A stretch of DNA of 64,000 bases from Ctena decussata (taxonomy: Eukaryota; Mollusca; Bivalvia; Lucinida; Lucinidae): contig OZ022507.1 of the NCBI GenBank assembly GCA_963989385.1, positions 55,191,400-55,255,399 on the forward strand. The letters are read 5' to 3'. This document shows positions 12,669 to 24,102 of the stretch, one piece after another. A model generated the notes under the pieces. It had not been told where the DNA came from and ran no database searches. It saw nothing but the letters and a program-made list of their open reading frames with translations. Each line of letters opens with the position of its first letter. The first letter of the stretch is position 1. A program made the translations under genes and the position numbers.

Positions 12669-13760
12669 CAGGGCTCTCGATCACCGAAATTTGGGGCCGA
12701 AATTCGGCCCCATTCCCAATGCCAAAAAGTATGTTTTTTTCCCAATTCCAGATGAAAAAATTCCCAATCTGACTAAGCCTGTTTGGTCCAAGAATACTGC
12801 AGTTGCATCAATTCAAAATGTATTAAAAACCACCTAAAACTAAAAATGTTAACATAATTTATAACTTTAAAAATCGGGAAGCCATTACATTTTCAATCAC
12901 GATCATCATGTTTTGTTACTGGAAAGTGGTACCGGGTTTAATCATGTACTGTTAGAGTTAGTCAATGTACTGTTAGAGTTACTTCCCTTCCATTAGAGGG
13001 CGAATAGCCTAGCGATTTTCGCTGCAATATGTTAATACTTTCTTTGCTTCAAGGGCCAATATTGTTGTGGTGAACAATATTTTGACTTATTATTTAATTT
13101 AAAGCCTTCCCATGCTAAAATTTGATCGGAGTTTCACCTTTGGTGGATGATTCTGCTGTTTTTGCGTTTCGTACCTGAATCGATTTTCACAGACATTTTC
13201 GACCATATCCAAAATCATAAACAGGATTACCGGGACATGCAAGAGTTAGTATAGTGATAGTGACATACCGTGGATGTTTTGTACTTGCAGGACTGAAAGT
13301 TTTGTCATGTTTTGCAGTGACAGTCCACTTTCTTTCAATTTCACATTATTCTTAGTTCACAGATTCTTCAAACCTAGAATGTTATACTGTTGTTAATATA
13401 TTAAAACACTTTTTTTCTAGGTCCCAGTCTTGTCTCCAATTTGAGAGTGGCAAGATAGGGAAGTTGCCAGTTCAAAGGAAAGAAAGAAAAACTCAACACA
13501 CACAAATAGTTTTGTTATTATCTAATATCCCAACTATTTGATAAAGTTTATTATGATTCACTATCTGCTAGATCTATGTCTGCTTATTGACTGGATTCCT
13601 CTGAAAATATAACAATACCATATGTAAGTTGTGTTGGTCTGACAATGAAAACTTCACACATAAAACAACGAAAATTTTCCCAATTTTAGACAAAACGACG
13701 CTATTTTTCCCAATTCTAAAGGCCCCGGCCCCATTCCCAAAAAGGGGTGTGAGAGCCCTG
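12669..13760. mobile_element. 1.09-kb non-autonomous element nested in the hAT-like transposon
   Basis: The ends cagggctctcgatcacc and ggtgtgagagccctg are inverted repeats bounded by tctgt at 12664-12668 and 13761-13765. Subterminal blocks (ggccccattcccaa, tttttcccaatt) recur inverted. The 5-bp duplication and CAGGG end match the element at 2211-4564 in type. Confidence 0.85.
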
Positions 13761-15567
13761 TCTGTAATGTCCTGTATTTGTCCTATATTTTTGCTCTAAA
13801 ATGTCCTATATTTCTATATATTTTTCAAAATTTTGAGTTGCGCCCTGCTTCATACAAATGTAGGGCATGACAATATCTTGAGCAAGTTTGACTCTCCGGG
13901 TGCTGCACCCAAGGTCAAGGTCACTGTGGCTATTTTTAGTAAAACTTTGTCATCCCTCTAGCGCCTACATTTGTCGACAGATTTTAAATTAACTTCACAC
14001 AAATGTAGGGCATGACAATATTTTGAACAAGTTTGACTTTCAGGGTGCTGCGCCCAAGGTCAAGGTCACTGTGGCTATTTTTAGGAAAAACTTTGTCAGC
14101 GCTCTAGCACCTACATTTCTCAACGGATTTTAAAATAACTTCACACAAATGTAGAGCATGACAATATCTCGAGCAAGTTTGACTTTCAGGGTACTGCGCC
14201 TAAGGTCAAGGTCACTGTGGCTATCTTTAGAAAAACTTTGTCACCGCTCTAGCATCTACATTTCTCCATGGATTTTAAACTAGATTCACACAAATGTAGG
14301 GCATGACAATATCTTGAGCAAGTTCGACTTTCAGGGTGCTGCGCCCAAGGTCAAGGTCACTGTGGCTATTTTTAGAAAAACTTTGTCATTGCCCTAGCAC
14401 CTTCATTTCTCCATGGATTTTGAAATAACTTCACACAAATGTAGGGTATGACAATATCTCAAGCAAGTTAGACTTTCAGGATGCTGTGCCCAAGGTCAAG
14501 GTCACTGTGGCTATTTTTAGAAAAACTTTGTCATCGCTCTAGCACCTACCGTTCTCAGCAGATTTTAAAATAACTTCATACAATTGTAGGGCATGACAAT
14601 ATCTCGAGCGAGTTTGACTTTCAGGATGCTGTGCTCAAGGTCAAGGTCACTGTGGCTATTTTTAGAAAAACTTTGTCAGCGCTCTAGCACCTACATTTCT
14701 CAGCAGATTTTAAAATAACCTCACGCAAATGTAAGGCATGACAATATCTCGAGCAAGTTAGTCTTTCAGGGTGCTGCGCCCAAGGTCAAGGTCACTGTGG
14801 CTATTTTTAGAAAAACTTTGTCATTTCTTTAGCACCTTCATTTCTCCATGGATTTGAAATAACTTGACACAAATGTAGGGTATGACAATATCTCAAGCAA
14901 GTTAGACTTTCAGGATGCTGTGCCCAAGGTCAAGGTCACTGTTGCTATTTTTAGAAAAACTTTGTCATCGCTCTAGCGCCTACATTTCTCAACGGATTTT
15001 AAAATAAATTCACACAAATGTAGGGCATGACAATATCTCGCGCAAGTTTGACTTTCAGGGTTCTGCAATCAAGATTTTTGATTAGATCCTTATCATACTT
15101 GCAGGTAATGATGACATACATAAGAGCTTGGATGAGTTCGAAATTTGGGTGGATTTGAGCACAGATTACGGAGTTAGCTGCCCTTGAGCGTTTGAAAAAA
15201 AATCCCATAGTCTTATAATGGAGAAAACAATGTCATCACATTTTCATTTTTCATCGGATCCTCTTCATACTTGCAGGTAATGAGGAAATGCATAATATCT
15301 TATACAAGTTTAAATTTTGGCCAGATCAGGCCAACCACTACGAAGTTAGCTGCCCTTGACAGCTCTGTCTGTTGTGCTCTTGATCGGATACTTTTTAAAC
15401 TTGCATATATTAAATGAGGGCATACAAAATGTTTTGGATGAGTTTACTTTTCAGCCTGATTTGACCACTGACTGTGGAGTTAGCTGCCCTTGAGCATCTT
15501 AAATATCCCTATAGGTTTACAATGTCTCTCAGGTGAGCAATTGTTGCCCTTTGGGCTACTTGTTTTA

Positions 15568-18500
15568 TTATGTCCCCAACTTCGAAGAAGTTGAGGGGGC
15601 ATATTGCTTTGGGCTTGTCCGTCCGTCCGTTCGTTACGTCCGTCCGTAACACTTTGGGTATGCTCTGTAACTTAGGAACTGTAAAGGCTGGGGTCTTGAT
15701 ATTTCATAGATGGATAGATAATAAAAAGTTAGTGAATCCGTATTTTTTTTCTTTTCCGTCAGCCATGTACTTTCAGAGTTATGCACCTTTTTAGCTCACC
15801 TGAGCACGAAGTGCTCAAGGTGAGGTATTGTGATCGGTCTTTGTCTGTCGTCCGTCGTCCGTTGTCCGGCGTCAACTTTTGCTTTAAACGACTTCTTCCC
15901 CAAAACTGCTAACCGGATTTCGAAATAATTTCACAGAAATGTTCCTTGGGGGACTCTCTACCAAAATTGCTCAAATGGTTCCGCTCCACTGAACAATATG
16001 GCCGCCAGAGCTAAAAATAGAAAAACCTTTAAACGACTTCTCCTCCAAAACTGCTGGGCCGATTTAGAAATAATTTCACAGAAATGTTCCTTAGGAGACC
16101 CTCTACCAAAATTGCTCAAACGGTTCCGCTCCGCTGAACAATATGGCCGCCAGAGCTAAAAATAGAAAAACCTTTAAACGACTTCTCCTCCAAAACTGCT
16201 GGGCAGATTTTGAAATCATTTCACAGAAATGTTCCTTAGGTGACCCTCTACCAAAATTGCTCAAACGGTTCGGTTCCGCTGAACAATATGGCCGCCAGAG
16301 CTAAAAATAGAAAAACCTTTAAACGACTTCTCCTCCAAAACTGCTTGCCGGATTTCGAAATAATTTCACAGAAATGTTCTTTAGGAGACCCTCTACCAAA
16401 TTTGCTCAAACGGCTCCGCTCTGCTGAACAATATGGCCGCCAGAGCTAAAAATAGAAAAACCTTTAAACGACTTCTCCTCCAAAACTGCTGGGCCGATTT
16501 TGAAATAATTTCACAGAAATGTTCCTTAGGAGACCCTCTACCAAAATTGCTCAAACGGTTCCGCCCCGCTGAACAATATGGCCGCCAGAGCTAAAAATAG
16601 AAAAAAAGCTTTAAACATCATCGTTTCTAAAGCCAATGGCTCGATTTCAAAAAAATTTCCACAGAAATGTTTTACTCATGGCTCTGAACAAAAATTGCTC
16701 AAACGGTTCAGCTCCGCTGAACAAAATGGCCGCCAATGCTAAAAATAGAAATAAATCTTAGAATGACACAGAGGGCACAGTTATGATCCAATCATCATGA
16801 AACTTTGTCAGAATGTTTATCTTAATGAAATTTAGACCATTTTTGAAACTGGGTCATGTGGGGTCAAAAACTAGGTCACTGGGTCAAATCTTAGAAAAAT
16901 CTTGTGCACACTCTAGAGGGCACAGTTATGATCCAATCTTCATGAAACTTTGTCAGAATGTTTATTTATATAAAATCTAGGCCATATTTGAATATGAGTC
17001 TTGTTGGGTCAAAAACTAGGTCACTAGGTCAAATATTAGAAAAACCTCATGTACACTCTAGAGGGCACAGTTATGATCCTATCTACATGAAACATTGTCA
17101 GAATGTTTACTTTCATGAAATTTATACCAGATTTGAAACTGGGCCATGTCAGGTCAAAAACTAGGTCACTAGGTCAGTTCTTAGAAAAACAGTGTGAACG
17201 CTTTTGAGGACACAGTTTTGTTCTAATCTTCATGAGACTTTGTCAGAATGTTTGTCTCCAACGAACCTGGACCAAGGGTGCAACTTGGTCATGTTGGGTC
17301 AAAAAGTAGGTCACTAAGTTAAACCTTAGAAAAACATTGTGTACACTCTAGAGGGCACAGTTTTGATAACTTTGTCAGAATGTTCATCTCCAAGAAATCT
17401 AGACCAGGTTTGGAACTGGGTCATGTAGGGTCAAAATCTAGGTCATTAGGTTAAATCTTATAGAAACCTTAGGTACACAATAAAGGGTTCATTTTCCATT
17501 TAATCTTTGTGAAACTCTGTCAGTCATATGGATGTCTCTGAGGTTAAGTTCACAGGATACTCAGGTGAGCGATCCAGGGCCATCATGGCCCTCTTGTTTG
17601 AAAAATTAGATGTATGTTTGTTAGCAAAATTTTGGAAAAAGTATTTGAGCTAGGTTGTTCATATTTGGCATACTGGTAGGACCTAAGGTGTAGATCACCT
17701 GATTAACTTTTGGGCTAATTTCGTAAAAAAATGACTGAATTATGCCCCTTTGTTAACTTTGGCATTTTTCCAACTTTTGAACCGTTTGACCTAGAGACCT
17801 GATTTTTGGTATACTTAAAGTATTTGATGTGTTGATCATTTTGATGATACTTACATTTTGTTGCGTTCATTATTGACAGAGTTATGCCCCTTTTTCTTAT
17901 TTGTACAAAACAGCGTAGGTATGATCAATTACTCAAGAACTGTAACTGCTGGAGCCTTGATAATTCATAGGTGGAAAGACCATAGAAAATAAGCAGACCC
18001 ATATTTTATTTCTTCTCCATTGACCATGTAGTTTTAGAGTTATAGCCCTTTTTCGAAAAATTAAATGTTAAGTTTGTTAGCAAAATTTTGGAAAAAGTAT
18101 TTGAGCTAGGTTGTTCATATTTGGCATACTGGTAGGATATATGGTGTAGATCACCTGATTAACTTTTGGGCTAATTTTGTAAAAAAAATTGATTGTTATG
18201 CCCCTTTGTTAACATTGGCATTCTTTCAACTTTTGAACCGTTTGACCGAGAGACCTGATTTTTGGTATACTTAAAGTATTTGATGTATAGATCAGTTTGA
18301 TGATAACTACATTGTGTTGTGTTCATTATTGACAGAGTTATGCCCCTTTTTCTTATTTGTACAAAATAGGTAAGGTAGGATCCCTTACTCAAGAACTGTA
18401 ACTGCTGTAGCCTTGATAATGCATAGGTGGAGAGACCATAGAAAATAAGCACACCCGTATTTTATTTCTTCTCCATCGACCATGTAGTTTAAGAGTTATG

Positions 18501-19252
18501 GCCCTTTTTTGATAAATTTGAGTTTGTTAGCAAAATTTTGGAAAAAGTATTTGAGCTAGGTTGTTCATATTTAGCATACTAGTAGGACCTAAGATGTAGA
18601 TCACCTGATTAACTTTTGGGCTAATTTCATAAAAAAATTGACTGAATTATGCCCCTTTGTTAACGTTGGCAATTTTCAACTTTTGAATGGTTTGACCTAG
18701 AGGCCTAATTTTTTATGTAGTAATAGTATTTGATGTGTTGATCATTTTGATGATAATCAAACTATGTTGAGTTCATTATTGACAGAGTTCTGCCCCTTTT
18801 CGAAAAATAAGTGTAAGTTTGTTAGCAAAATGTTTGAAAAAGTATTTGGGCTAGGTTGTTAATATTCGGCATTCTGGTAGGGCCTAAAGTGTAGATCACC
18901 TGATTAATTTTTTAGCTAATTTCGTAAATATTTGACTGAATGAGGTTCCTTGATTGACTTCGGCAGTTTGCCAACTTTTGTATTTTTTTGACCTAGACAT
19001 TTCGTTTTTGGTATATTAATAGTATTTGATGTGTCGATCAATCTAATGATGGTTACGTTATGTTGCATTCATTATTGACAGAATTATGTCCTTTTTCTTG
19101 TCTGTACATAATATTTTAGGGTTGATCTATTACTCAAGAATTGTAACTGCTTTGGCCTTGATATTTTATAGGTAGGTTGAAATCTTTTCATTGACCTTGT
19201 TAGGGTCAGGCATATAGTTGGGGGCATAGTGTTTTACAAACACATTTTCTAG
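15568..19252 (+). mobile_element. Second rolling-circle family, interrupted by a HINE
   Basis: The 5' hairpin ccccaacttcgaagaagttg agggg is followed by a GTCCGTCCG tract, then ~450-bp tandem units (gttagcaaaattttggaaaa, tgtagatcacctgattaa, gagttatgcccc). The 3' end has agttgggggcata (inverse of the 5' tatgtccccaact, one mismatch), the hairpin gtgttttacaaacac, and attttCTAG at 19249-19252, matching the Helitron hairpin-plus-CTRR end. It directly abuts the preceding HINE. Confidence 0.8.
15793..17599 (+). mobile_element. HINE nested in the rolling-circle element
   Basis: The 5' hairpin (ctgagcac gaa gtgctcaag) and CGTCCGTCGTCC tract are followed by two different tandem blocks: ~150-bp units (aacgacttctcctccaaaac, aatatggccgccagagc) to about 16620, then ~145-bp units like those at 2881-4443. 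It ends ctcaggtgagc, the hairpin agggccat-c-atggccct (17576-17592) and CTTG. Host paralogues (gccctttttcgaaaaatt at about 18050) show the empty site. Confidence 0.88.
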
Positions 19253-19347
19253 TTTGGATAAGTTTTAGATAGTTTCTATATCTGGATTTTTTGGAATTGT
19301 TTTGTAAGGGAAGGGATAACCCATCCTATAGCATAATTGCACAAATC

Positions 19348-19494
19348 TGGGTTCGAGGTTATAAAACTTGAGAAAAATCTCAAACTCAAAATAAAGCACA
19401 CTGATTGGCTGCTTCCGAGCATGTGCTCGGAAGTAGCCAATCAGTGTGCTTTATTTTGAGTGAGAATGTACTCAAGTTTTATAACCTCTGGGCC
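19348..19494. mobile_element. Foldback MITE, 'attggctgcttcc' family, copy 1
   Basis: A near-perfect palindrome: gaggttataaaacttgag..aagcacactgattggct on one arm and its inverse on the other, centre gagcatgtgctc. Other copies are at 29763-29942 and 46679-46826. Confidence 0.88.
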
Positions 19495-19539
19495 TGAAAG
19501 AGGTAACTGGGGTCATTCTAGATGTTATATTTTCAAATG

Positions 19540-19650
19540 TAAAGTACAAAAACACTGCCATTTTTTGCCAAAAAATATGAGGAGCTTTTACAGTGCAAAA
19601 GCTTCTCACATTTTTTTGGCAAAGATAATTTGCACACTTGACTTTATCTG
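19540..19650. repeat. Foldback element, 'agcttttgcagtgcaaaagct' family
   Basis: The arms gccaaaaaatatgaggagct and agcttctcacatttttttgg pair around a tgca centre. Relatives lie at 36600-36720, 53515-53600 and 56125-56350. Confidence 0.7.
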
Positions 19651-20489
19651 AACTGTTAGTCTTAAACTAGCCATGCTTTGAAAAGCTGAGCCCAGATAGG
19701 TAAATTCACACATGGTCCATCATAGCAGATATTTATGGCATAGAGACTAGTGTTTGAAAATTTACAGCAGTTGTCTAGCTAGAAATAGGCTGACAATAGT
19801 TTCTCATATGATATCGCATCATAGAGTGTAATAAAGCCATGCATTAAAAATGATAATCAACTAGTGGATTAAATATGCAAATTAGGTCATAACATTATGT
19901 GTTGTCATCTAGAAAAATGCCCCGTTTTCTAATGGCAAAAGAGTCACGTTTTATTGCAAAATTTGCTAATAAAATGTGATTTTAGTGTCATATTATGAAC
20001 AGAATCTTGCATTATTGAATTTATTAATCTTTTTGGAAGAAAAAGATAAGATGCTCGGCATAGCCTCACTTCTTTTCTTTTTTCCCCCATTTATTTAATA
20101 AATTCAAAAAAAACATCAGCACTCATGTAAGATCTTCTATATACAATTATTGACTTTTTTGGGGTGGACATGAAGTGTTTTTGAACCGTAAAGTTCATAT
20201 TGACCAACACAAAATGGAGGTCCATATTACATGTTCACTGTTCAAAAACACTTCATGTTTACTGAAAAAAAAGTCAGCAGTTGTTTTATTGTATAATATA
20301 TGTAAGTAGGATAACTTCAGTTGAAAAGTATGTTATTTTAGTAAATATGTCAAATTTCAGTGGCTGTTATTTCACCAACTATGTGACATAAAGACATTTG
20401 GTCACCAACGATAAGAAGTTAAGACTGTGTGACATGAGAGAATGCCTGCATCTTGTGATCATTCTCTGAATCAATGATTAATGGGATTT

Positions 20490-20703
20490 GAGCCGCAACA
20501 CGAGAAAACCAACAAAGTGGTTGTGCGCCCAGCGCAGACTCAGATCAGCCTGAGCATCCCTAAGTGCTTAAATGGTAGCTAAGGGTCTATGCTACCTTCA
20601 TGCGGACAGAGAAGACTCTGATCAGACTGGGCAGATGCCCAGGCTGATCTGAGTCTGCCCTGGACGCACGACCACATTGTTGGTTTTCTCGTGTCGAGGC
20701 TCA
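20490..20703. mobile_element. Foldback MITE, 'TGAGCCGCAACACGAG' family, copy 1
   Basis: A ~215-bp palindrome in INTS13 intron 1: arms tgagccgcaacacgagaaaa..cagactcagatcagcctg and inverse, with a short unpaired centre containing ctaagggtctatgctacc. Six copies occur in the window. Confidence 0.9.
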
Positions 20704-20789
20704 TTTATATTTAGATTATATTTGAAAATAAAATTATCTCATAAAAAGTATCATATTTATAACAAAATGTTTATAATTTTCTGATTTAG

Positions 20790-20855
20790 ATAAAAGTGAT
20801 AACTGGTTCCCAGTCATTGAACTCGTGGGAGGACAAAGAACAGAATATGCAACAG
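20790..20855 (+). CDS. INTS13: INTS13, second coding exon
   Basis: A 66-nt, phase-0 exon of 22 codons between the acceptor ttctgatttag and the donor GTACG. It encodes IKVITGSQSLNSWEDKEQN-like sequence, which matches the family's LNSW..ED/EQN block directly after the first exon's segment. Both junctions keep the frame (phase 0 on each side), which supports the splice model. The preceding intron is about 11.5 kb and filled with transposons. About 20 bp downstream of the donor lies a fragment of another GTCTGTCTGTCCG-bearing repeat. Confidence 0.85.
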
Positions 20856-20869
20856 GTACGATTTTATTT

Positions 20870-20965
20870 TTTTTCGAGCCCGCTTTTGGTCAGCGAGACA
20901 TAGTCACCCTTTTGGTGTTGATGTGTCCATCTGTCTGTCTGTCTGTCCGCTCTTACCAGAGCTAC
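20870..20965 (+). repeat. 5' fragment of another GTCTGTCCG-bearing repeat
   Basis: cgagcccgcttttggtcagc..acatagtcacccttttgg is followed by a (GTCT)n tract, resembling the 5' layout of the rolling-circle elements. It starts about 20 bp after the exon 2 donor. Confidence 0.5.
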
Positions 20966-21353
20966 GATGTGGGATGCTTTGTGAGGTAAACGGCGTCTTG
21001 TGGGGTGATTTTGCTTTATGGGATGCACCTTACAATGAACCCTGTTCTAATTATGGAAATTAGCTGAAATGGTCATGCATGTATTTCCTGAAAAGGAGGG
21101 TGCACTTGAGCAGTTATAGATAAGTTTGTCTGAAGATGAACATATGTCCAAGTGTCGGAGTTGGACAGATTATAGGGTCCACCCCACTCTGACTTTTGAC
21201 TTTGGACAAACTTTGTGAATCCAGTTTGCTTCAAAGGTACCCCATATAAGGCTTATTTCTACACATCTAAATTAAAAGCATGCAAGTCATGGCAAGAGTT
21301 GGACAAAGTGGGTTGCAAACCACAGTGATACAATGTACCAATGCTACACAGTG

Positions 21354-21556
21354 CAGAGCTCTAGATAAGAGGGAGTATTTGGTGATAATTAGGGATAATT
21401 TTCGCGAAATCGGCATAAAAACATATGTTGTGACACCTCATCTGAACCGTCTCATCGAGACGGTTCAGATGAGGGGTCACAACATATGGTTTGATTGAGA
21501 AATAAGAAATATTATCCCTAATTATCATCAAATACGCCCTCTTATCTAGAGCTCTG
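21354..21556. mobile_element. Foldback MITE, 'CAGAGCTCTAGATAAG' family, copy 1
   Basis: A ~203-bp palindrome with arms cagagctctagataagaggg..aaacatatgttgtgac and inverse, centre gaaccgtctcatcgagacgg ttc. It lies in INTS13 intron 2. Confidence 0.9.
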
Positions 21557-21967
21557 ATAGTGGAGTGAAAATTGCACCCCATAGCGTCAAATCTGGGGTG
21601 CATCCCACAATGTAGTACTGGTATGTCTTTCGTACTATCTGTCTGTTCATCCAGCCTTTGTAAGCAAAGCTCCAGCTAAGTGGAAAGTATACAAAATAGA
21701 CTTCCTTATTTCTTCATACAATATACTGTTGGAATGGATGTATAACTACAAATCCTCTATAAATTCCTGTTTAGGCTGCTTATTTACACATTAAGTCTCA
21801 TTAATTGAGGTAAAACCTCACATAACTTTGCTCTTGTTGTTAAAAACTAACGATGTCTTTAGTTAACGAGATGTTAGATTTTCTAGTGTCTATTTTAGTG
21901 CCTGCACTGTTTTACTCAGCCCTCAATGTCTTCATTCTTAGAATTTTTACTGTACATTACTTTGTAG

Positions 21968-22155
21968 ATTATGAACAGTTTAGCAGTGATAGGGCCTCCA
22001 AACTCAGATGATGACTTAGAGATAGTTCATGGTCTAACCCAGGCCGTCGAAGAGATGTGTCAACCCAGTGATGCACAGAATGAGCTGAGAGCTGCAGATG
22101 AGAATGAGGCTGTTGACAACAAAGGGAGAATAATCTGTGTGTCCTCTTTTAAAAA
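21968..22155 (+). CDS. INTS13: INTS13, third coding exon
   Basis: A 188-nt exon from the acceptor tttgtag to the donor GTATGT. It encodes 62 codons plus two bases, beginning IMNSLAVIGPPNSDDD and including LEIVHGLTQAVEEMC and NKGRIICVSSFKK. These align in order with the family's 'ALAAVGPPNP', 'SILHGLVAAVE.LC' and 'NRGRIICITNAK' blocks. It ends in phase 2 and is completed by one base of the next exon. The intron on its left holds a foldback element (21354-21556). Together with the neighbouring exons it forms part of the VWA-like N-terminal domain. Confidence 0.9.
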
Positions 22156-22235
22156 GTATGTATAGTCGCAATTTTCTTATAACATGTACACAATTATTGG
22201 TCTGCAATCATTATGCTATGAACACTGTGAAAAAT

Positions 22236-22410
22236 ATACAGTAAAACTTGTCTTAGTAGCCATCTCTATGAAGCAAGCAACCTGTATAAAGCAAGGGTGT
22301 ATTCAGTTCCTGAAACAGACAAATACATTGAAATGTACCTGTCTTAAGCAAGCAGATTTTGATCATCCTTTAGGTGCTTGCTTAATGCTCTTTGCTTAAT
22401 GAACTACAAC
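22236..22410. repeat. 'CAGTCAAACCTG' foldback family, degraded copy
   Basis: It contains acagtaaaacttgtcttagta, acctgtataaagc and acctgtcttaagcaagcag blocks shared with 28242-28420 and 62534-62711. Confidence 0.6.
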
Positions 22411-22436
22411 GCATTTAGGTTCATACAGAACCTTGC

Positions 22437-22513
22437 CTTTAGCAGGACTCAGGACTTGAGTGGGTGATCCTGTGATCCAAAGTTGGAAGTGCTAACCACT
22501 TGGCTGTAGGGAC
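22437..22513 (-). repeat. tRNA-like SINE head, degraded
   Basis: On the - strand ctacagccaagtggttagca resembles an A box and actcaagtcctgag a B box. A similar degraded stretch lies at about 52310-52370. No body or target duplication is clear. Confidence 0.4.
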
Positions 22514-22736
22514 AAAGAGTGAATATTGTGTTCATAAACTGAGAAATGAATCATAAATATTACATTGCTGTTATTCAATGGATAAAGTTGTATCATAAAA
22601 ATCGTATGACCACACGAGTAATAATATTTTGGCACCTACATGTAACATCTTTGACAACTTCCATGTGAGCATTGCATTTTCTTATTGAAATAATGTTTAT
22701 TTTGAAGGTGTGAAAATCCCATTTTAAAGGCTCATA

Positions 22737-22928
22737 CAGAGCTCTAGATAAGAGGGAGTATTTGGTGATAATTAGGGATAAGTTTTGTTTATTCCCCATA
22801 AAAACATATGTTCTGACCCCTCATCTGTACCATCTCGACGAGATGGTTCAGATGAGGGGTCACACCATATGGTTTCAATGAGAAATAAGAAAAATTATTA
22901 TCAGATACTCCCTCTTATCGAGAGCTCT
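22737..22928. mobile_element. Foldback MITE, 'CAGAGCTC' family, copy 2 with TCATA duplication
   Basis: A palindrome bounded by cagagctctag and gagagctctg with tcata at 22732-22736 and 22929-22933. It defines the ends and a 5-bp duplication for this family. Confidence 0.88.
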
Positions 22929-23499
22929 GTCATATGATAAACAGAATCTTACCTGAGTGGCCATTTCATATGATATTTATGAAACTCGCCAAAGGCTCAT
23001 TTCAAAATTTTCATATGAAATGACCACTGGTGTAAGATCCTCTGTATGTTTGTTGTGACTATTCAAAAACTGTCCATGCAAAGAGTGTAGACCCAGGTCA
23101 GACCAATTGACTGTAAGGTAAAGGTGGGTACTGTATGCTAAATATTTTTCTAAACCCCTTGAATGCCATTACATTCATCATAGCTGTGAGGGTAGTTTTC
23201 AGGGCCCAGTTGTTCAAAGTATCGTGAGCTTAACAAGTTGTCAGCTAAGGGTTTAAGTGTTCTTGTAAAGGTACGTATCAAATACAGGGCTACTATGCTG
23301 AAATTTTTTTTGGGGTTTATTTTTGTTCACCAAAAGTGGCTGTGATTTTTGCATATAATATATTTGGAAATGTAATGTCAGGTCAGTTAATTATATTTTT
23401 AATATCAAATAACTGGGCCGAGACAAGTAAGGATACACATACATCTTTACTTCTATTCTTACCTGATCAGTAAGATTTTCTGACAGGGCAAGGACATCA

Positions 23500-23780
23500 G
23501 GCCCGAGGTTATAAAGCTTTTTCATTCTCAACTCAGCTGAGCATGAAATTTTCTCTGCTTATTAATATGAAAAAGCCAGCATTGTGAAATTTCTCTGCTG
23601 ATAAATATGAAAATGCCAACTAATGTTGGCATTTTCATATTCATAAGCAGAGAAAATTTTATACTCAGCTCAACTGAGCAAGAAAACAACTGTACTTATC
23701 AGTAATTTGCTTCTTTTTAGCATGTAAAATTTCATGCTCAGCTGAGTTGAGCATCAAATAAGTTTTATAACCTCAGGGTC
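23500..23780. mobile_element. Foldback element with GAGGTTATAAA ends, different interior
   Basis: It shares the terminal ggcccgaggttataaa / ttttataacctcagggtc ends with the 19348 family, but the interior is built of repeated catttcatgctcagctgag and aatatgaaaatgccaac palindromes. Confidence 0.75.
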
Positions 23781-23996
23781 TGACTGTGGACATATTTGTC
23801 GTTTCTTCTATAATGAATAATTCTTTAATACAGTATTAAAGATAGTTTTGTGCTAGCCTTCTGCATGTGAAAAAAAAGAATTATAAGGTTTTAATAACTT
23901 AAACAAAATAACCCCATATGCCTGAGCTCAACAAAAAAAAGTACCCTCTATATCGGAGCTCATCTTTTATGTCTTGTAACTGTTCCATATTTACAG

Positions 23997-24077
23997 TGAT
24001 GCCCAGGTGCGAATGTTAGAAGAATGTGTAAATGATGCCATTGATCAACACAACAGTCTTGCTGCAGAAACATCACA
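23997..24077 (+). CDS. INTS13: INTS13, fourth coding exon
   Basis: An 81-nt exon between the acceptor catatttacag and the donor GTAAGT. Its first base completes an Asn codon, then it reads DAQVRMLEECVNDAIDQHNS LAAETS, matching the family's 'SHVRMLEDCVQE.I.EHNKLAA' block. This corresponds roughly to human residues 120-145 of about 706. The next expected block (CELVLIHTYP-like, then SANYDVELLH-like) was not found anywhere downstream in the window, so the remaining roughly 80% of the protein lies outside, or is missing from this assembly. A Tc1/mariner-like MITE starts 25 bp after the donor. Confidence 0.88.
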
Positions 24078-24102
24078 GTAAGTTTAACTTCTTTGCAGAG
24101 AT

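Larger units (their letters stand above)
10853..13847. mobile_element. 3.0-kb hAT-like transposon, decayed, 6-bp target duplication
   Basis: The ends cagggcgtcaact and gagttgcgccctg are inverted repeats. cttcat lies on both sides (10847-10852 and 13848-13853), and the flanks join into an intact tandem-array unit, which defines the insertion precisely. Subterminal tgtcctatatttgtcctata motifs occur at both ends. Inside are remnants of a transposase-like gene (11041-12020) and a nested element (12669-13760). Confidence 0.88.
9287..15564 (+). mobile_element. HINE/Helentron-like element with ~142-bp tandem block, interrupted by a DNA transposon
   Basis: The 5' hairpin (9287-9319; ctgagcc gaa ggctcag within agctcacc..ggtgagct) is followed by a GTCCGTCCG tract. 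Two longer repeats (~200 bp) precede many ~142-bp units (ctttcagggtgctgcgccca, aggtcaaggtcactgtgg, tcgctctagc). The 3' end carries ctcaggtgagc (the exact inverse of gctcacctgag at the 5' end), a GCCC-TTT-GGGC hairpin and CTTG. It begins 45 bp after the exon 1 donor. The array is split at 10853 by a 3-kb element. Confidence 0.85.
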
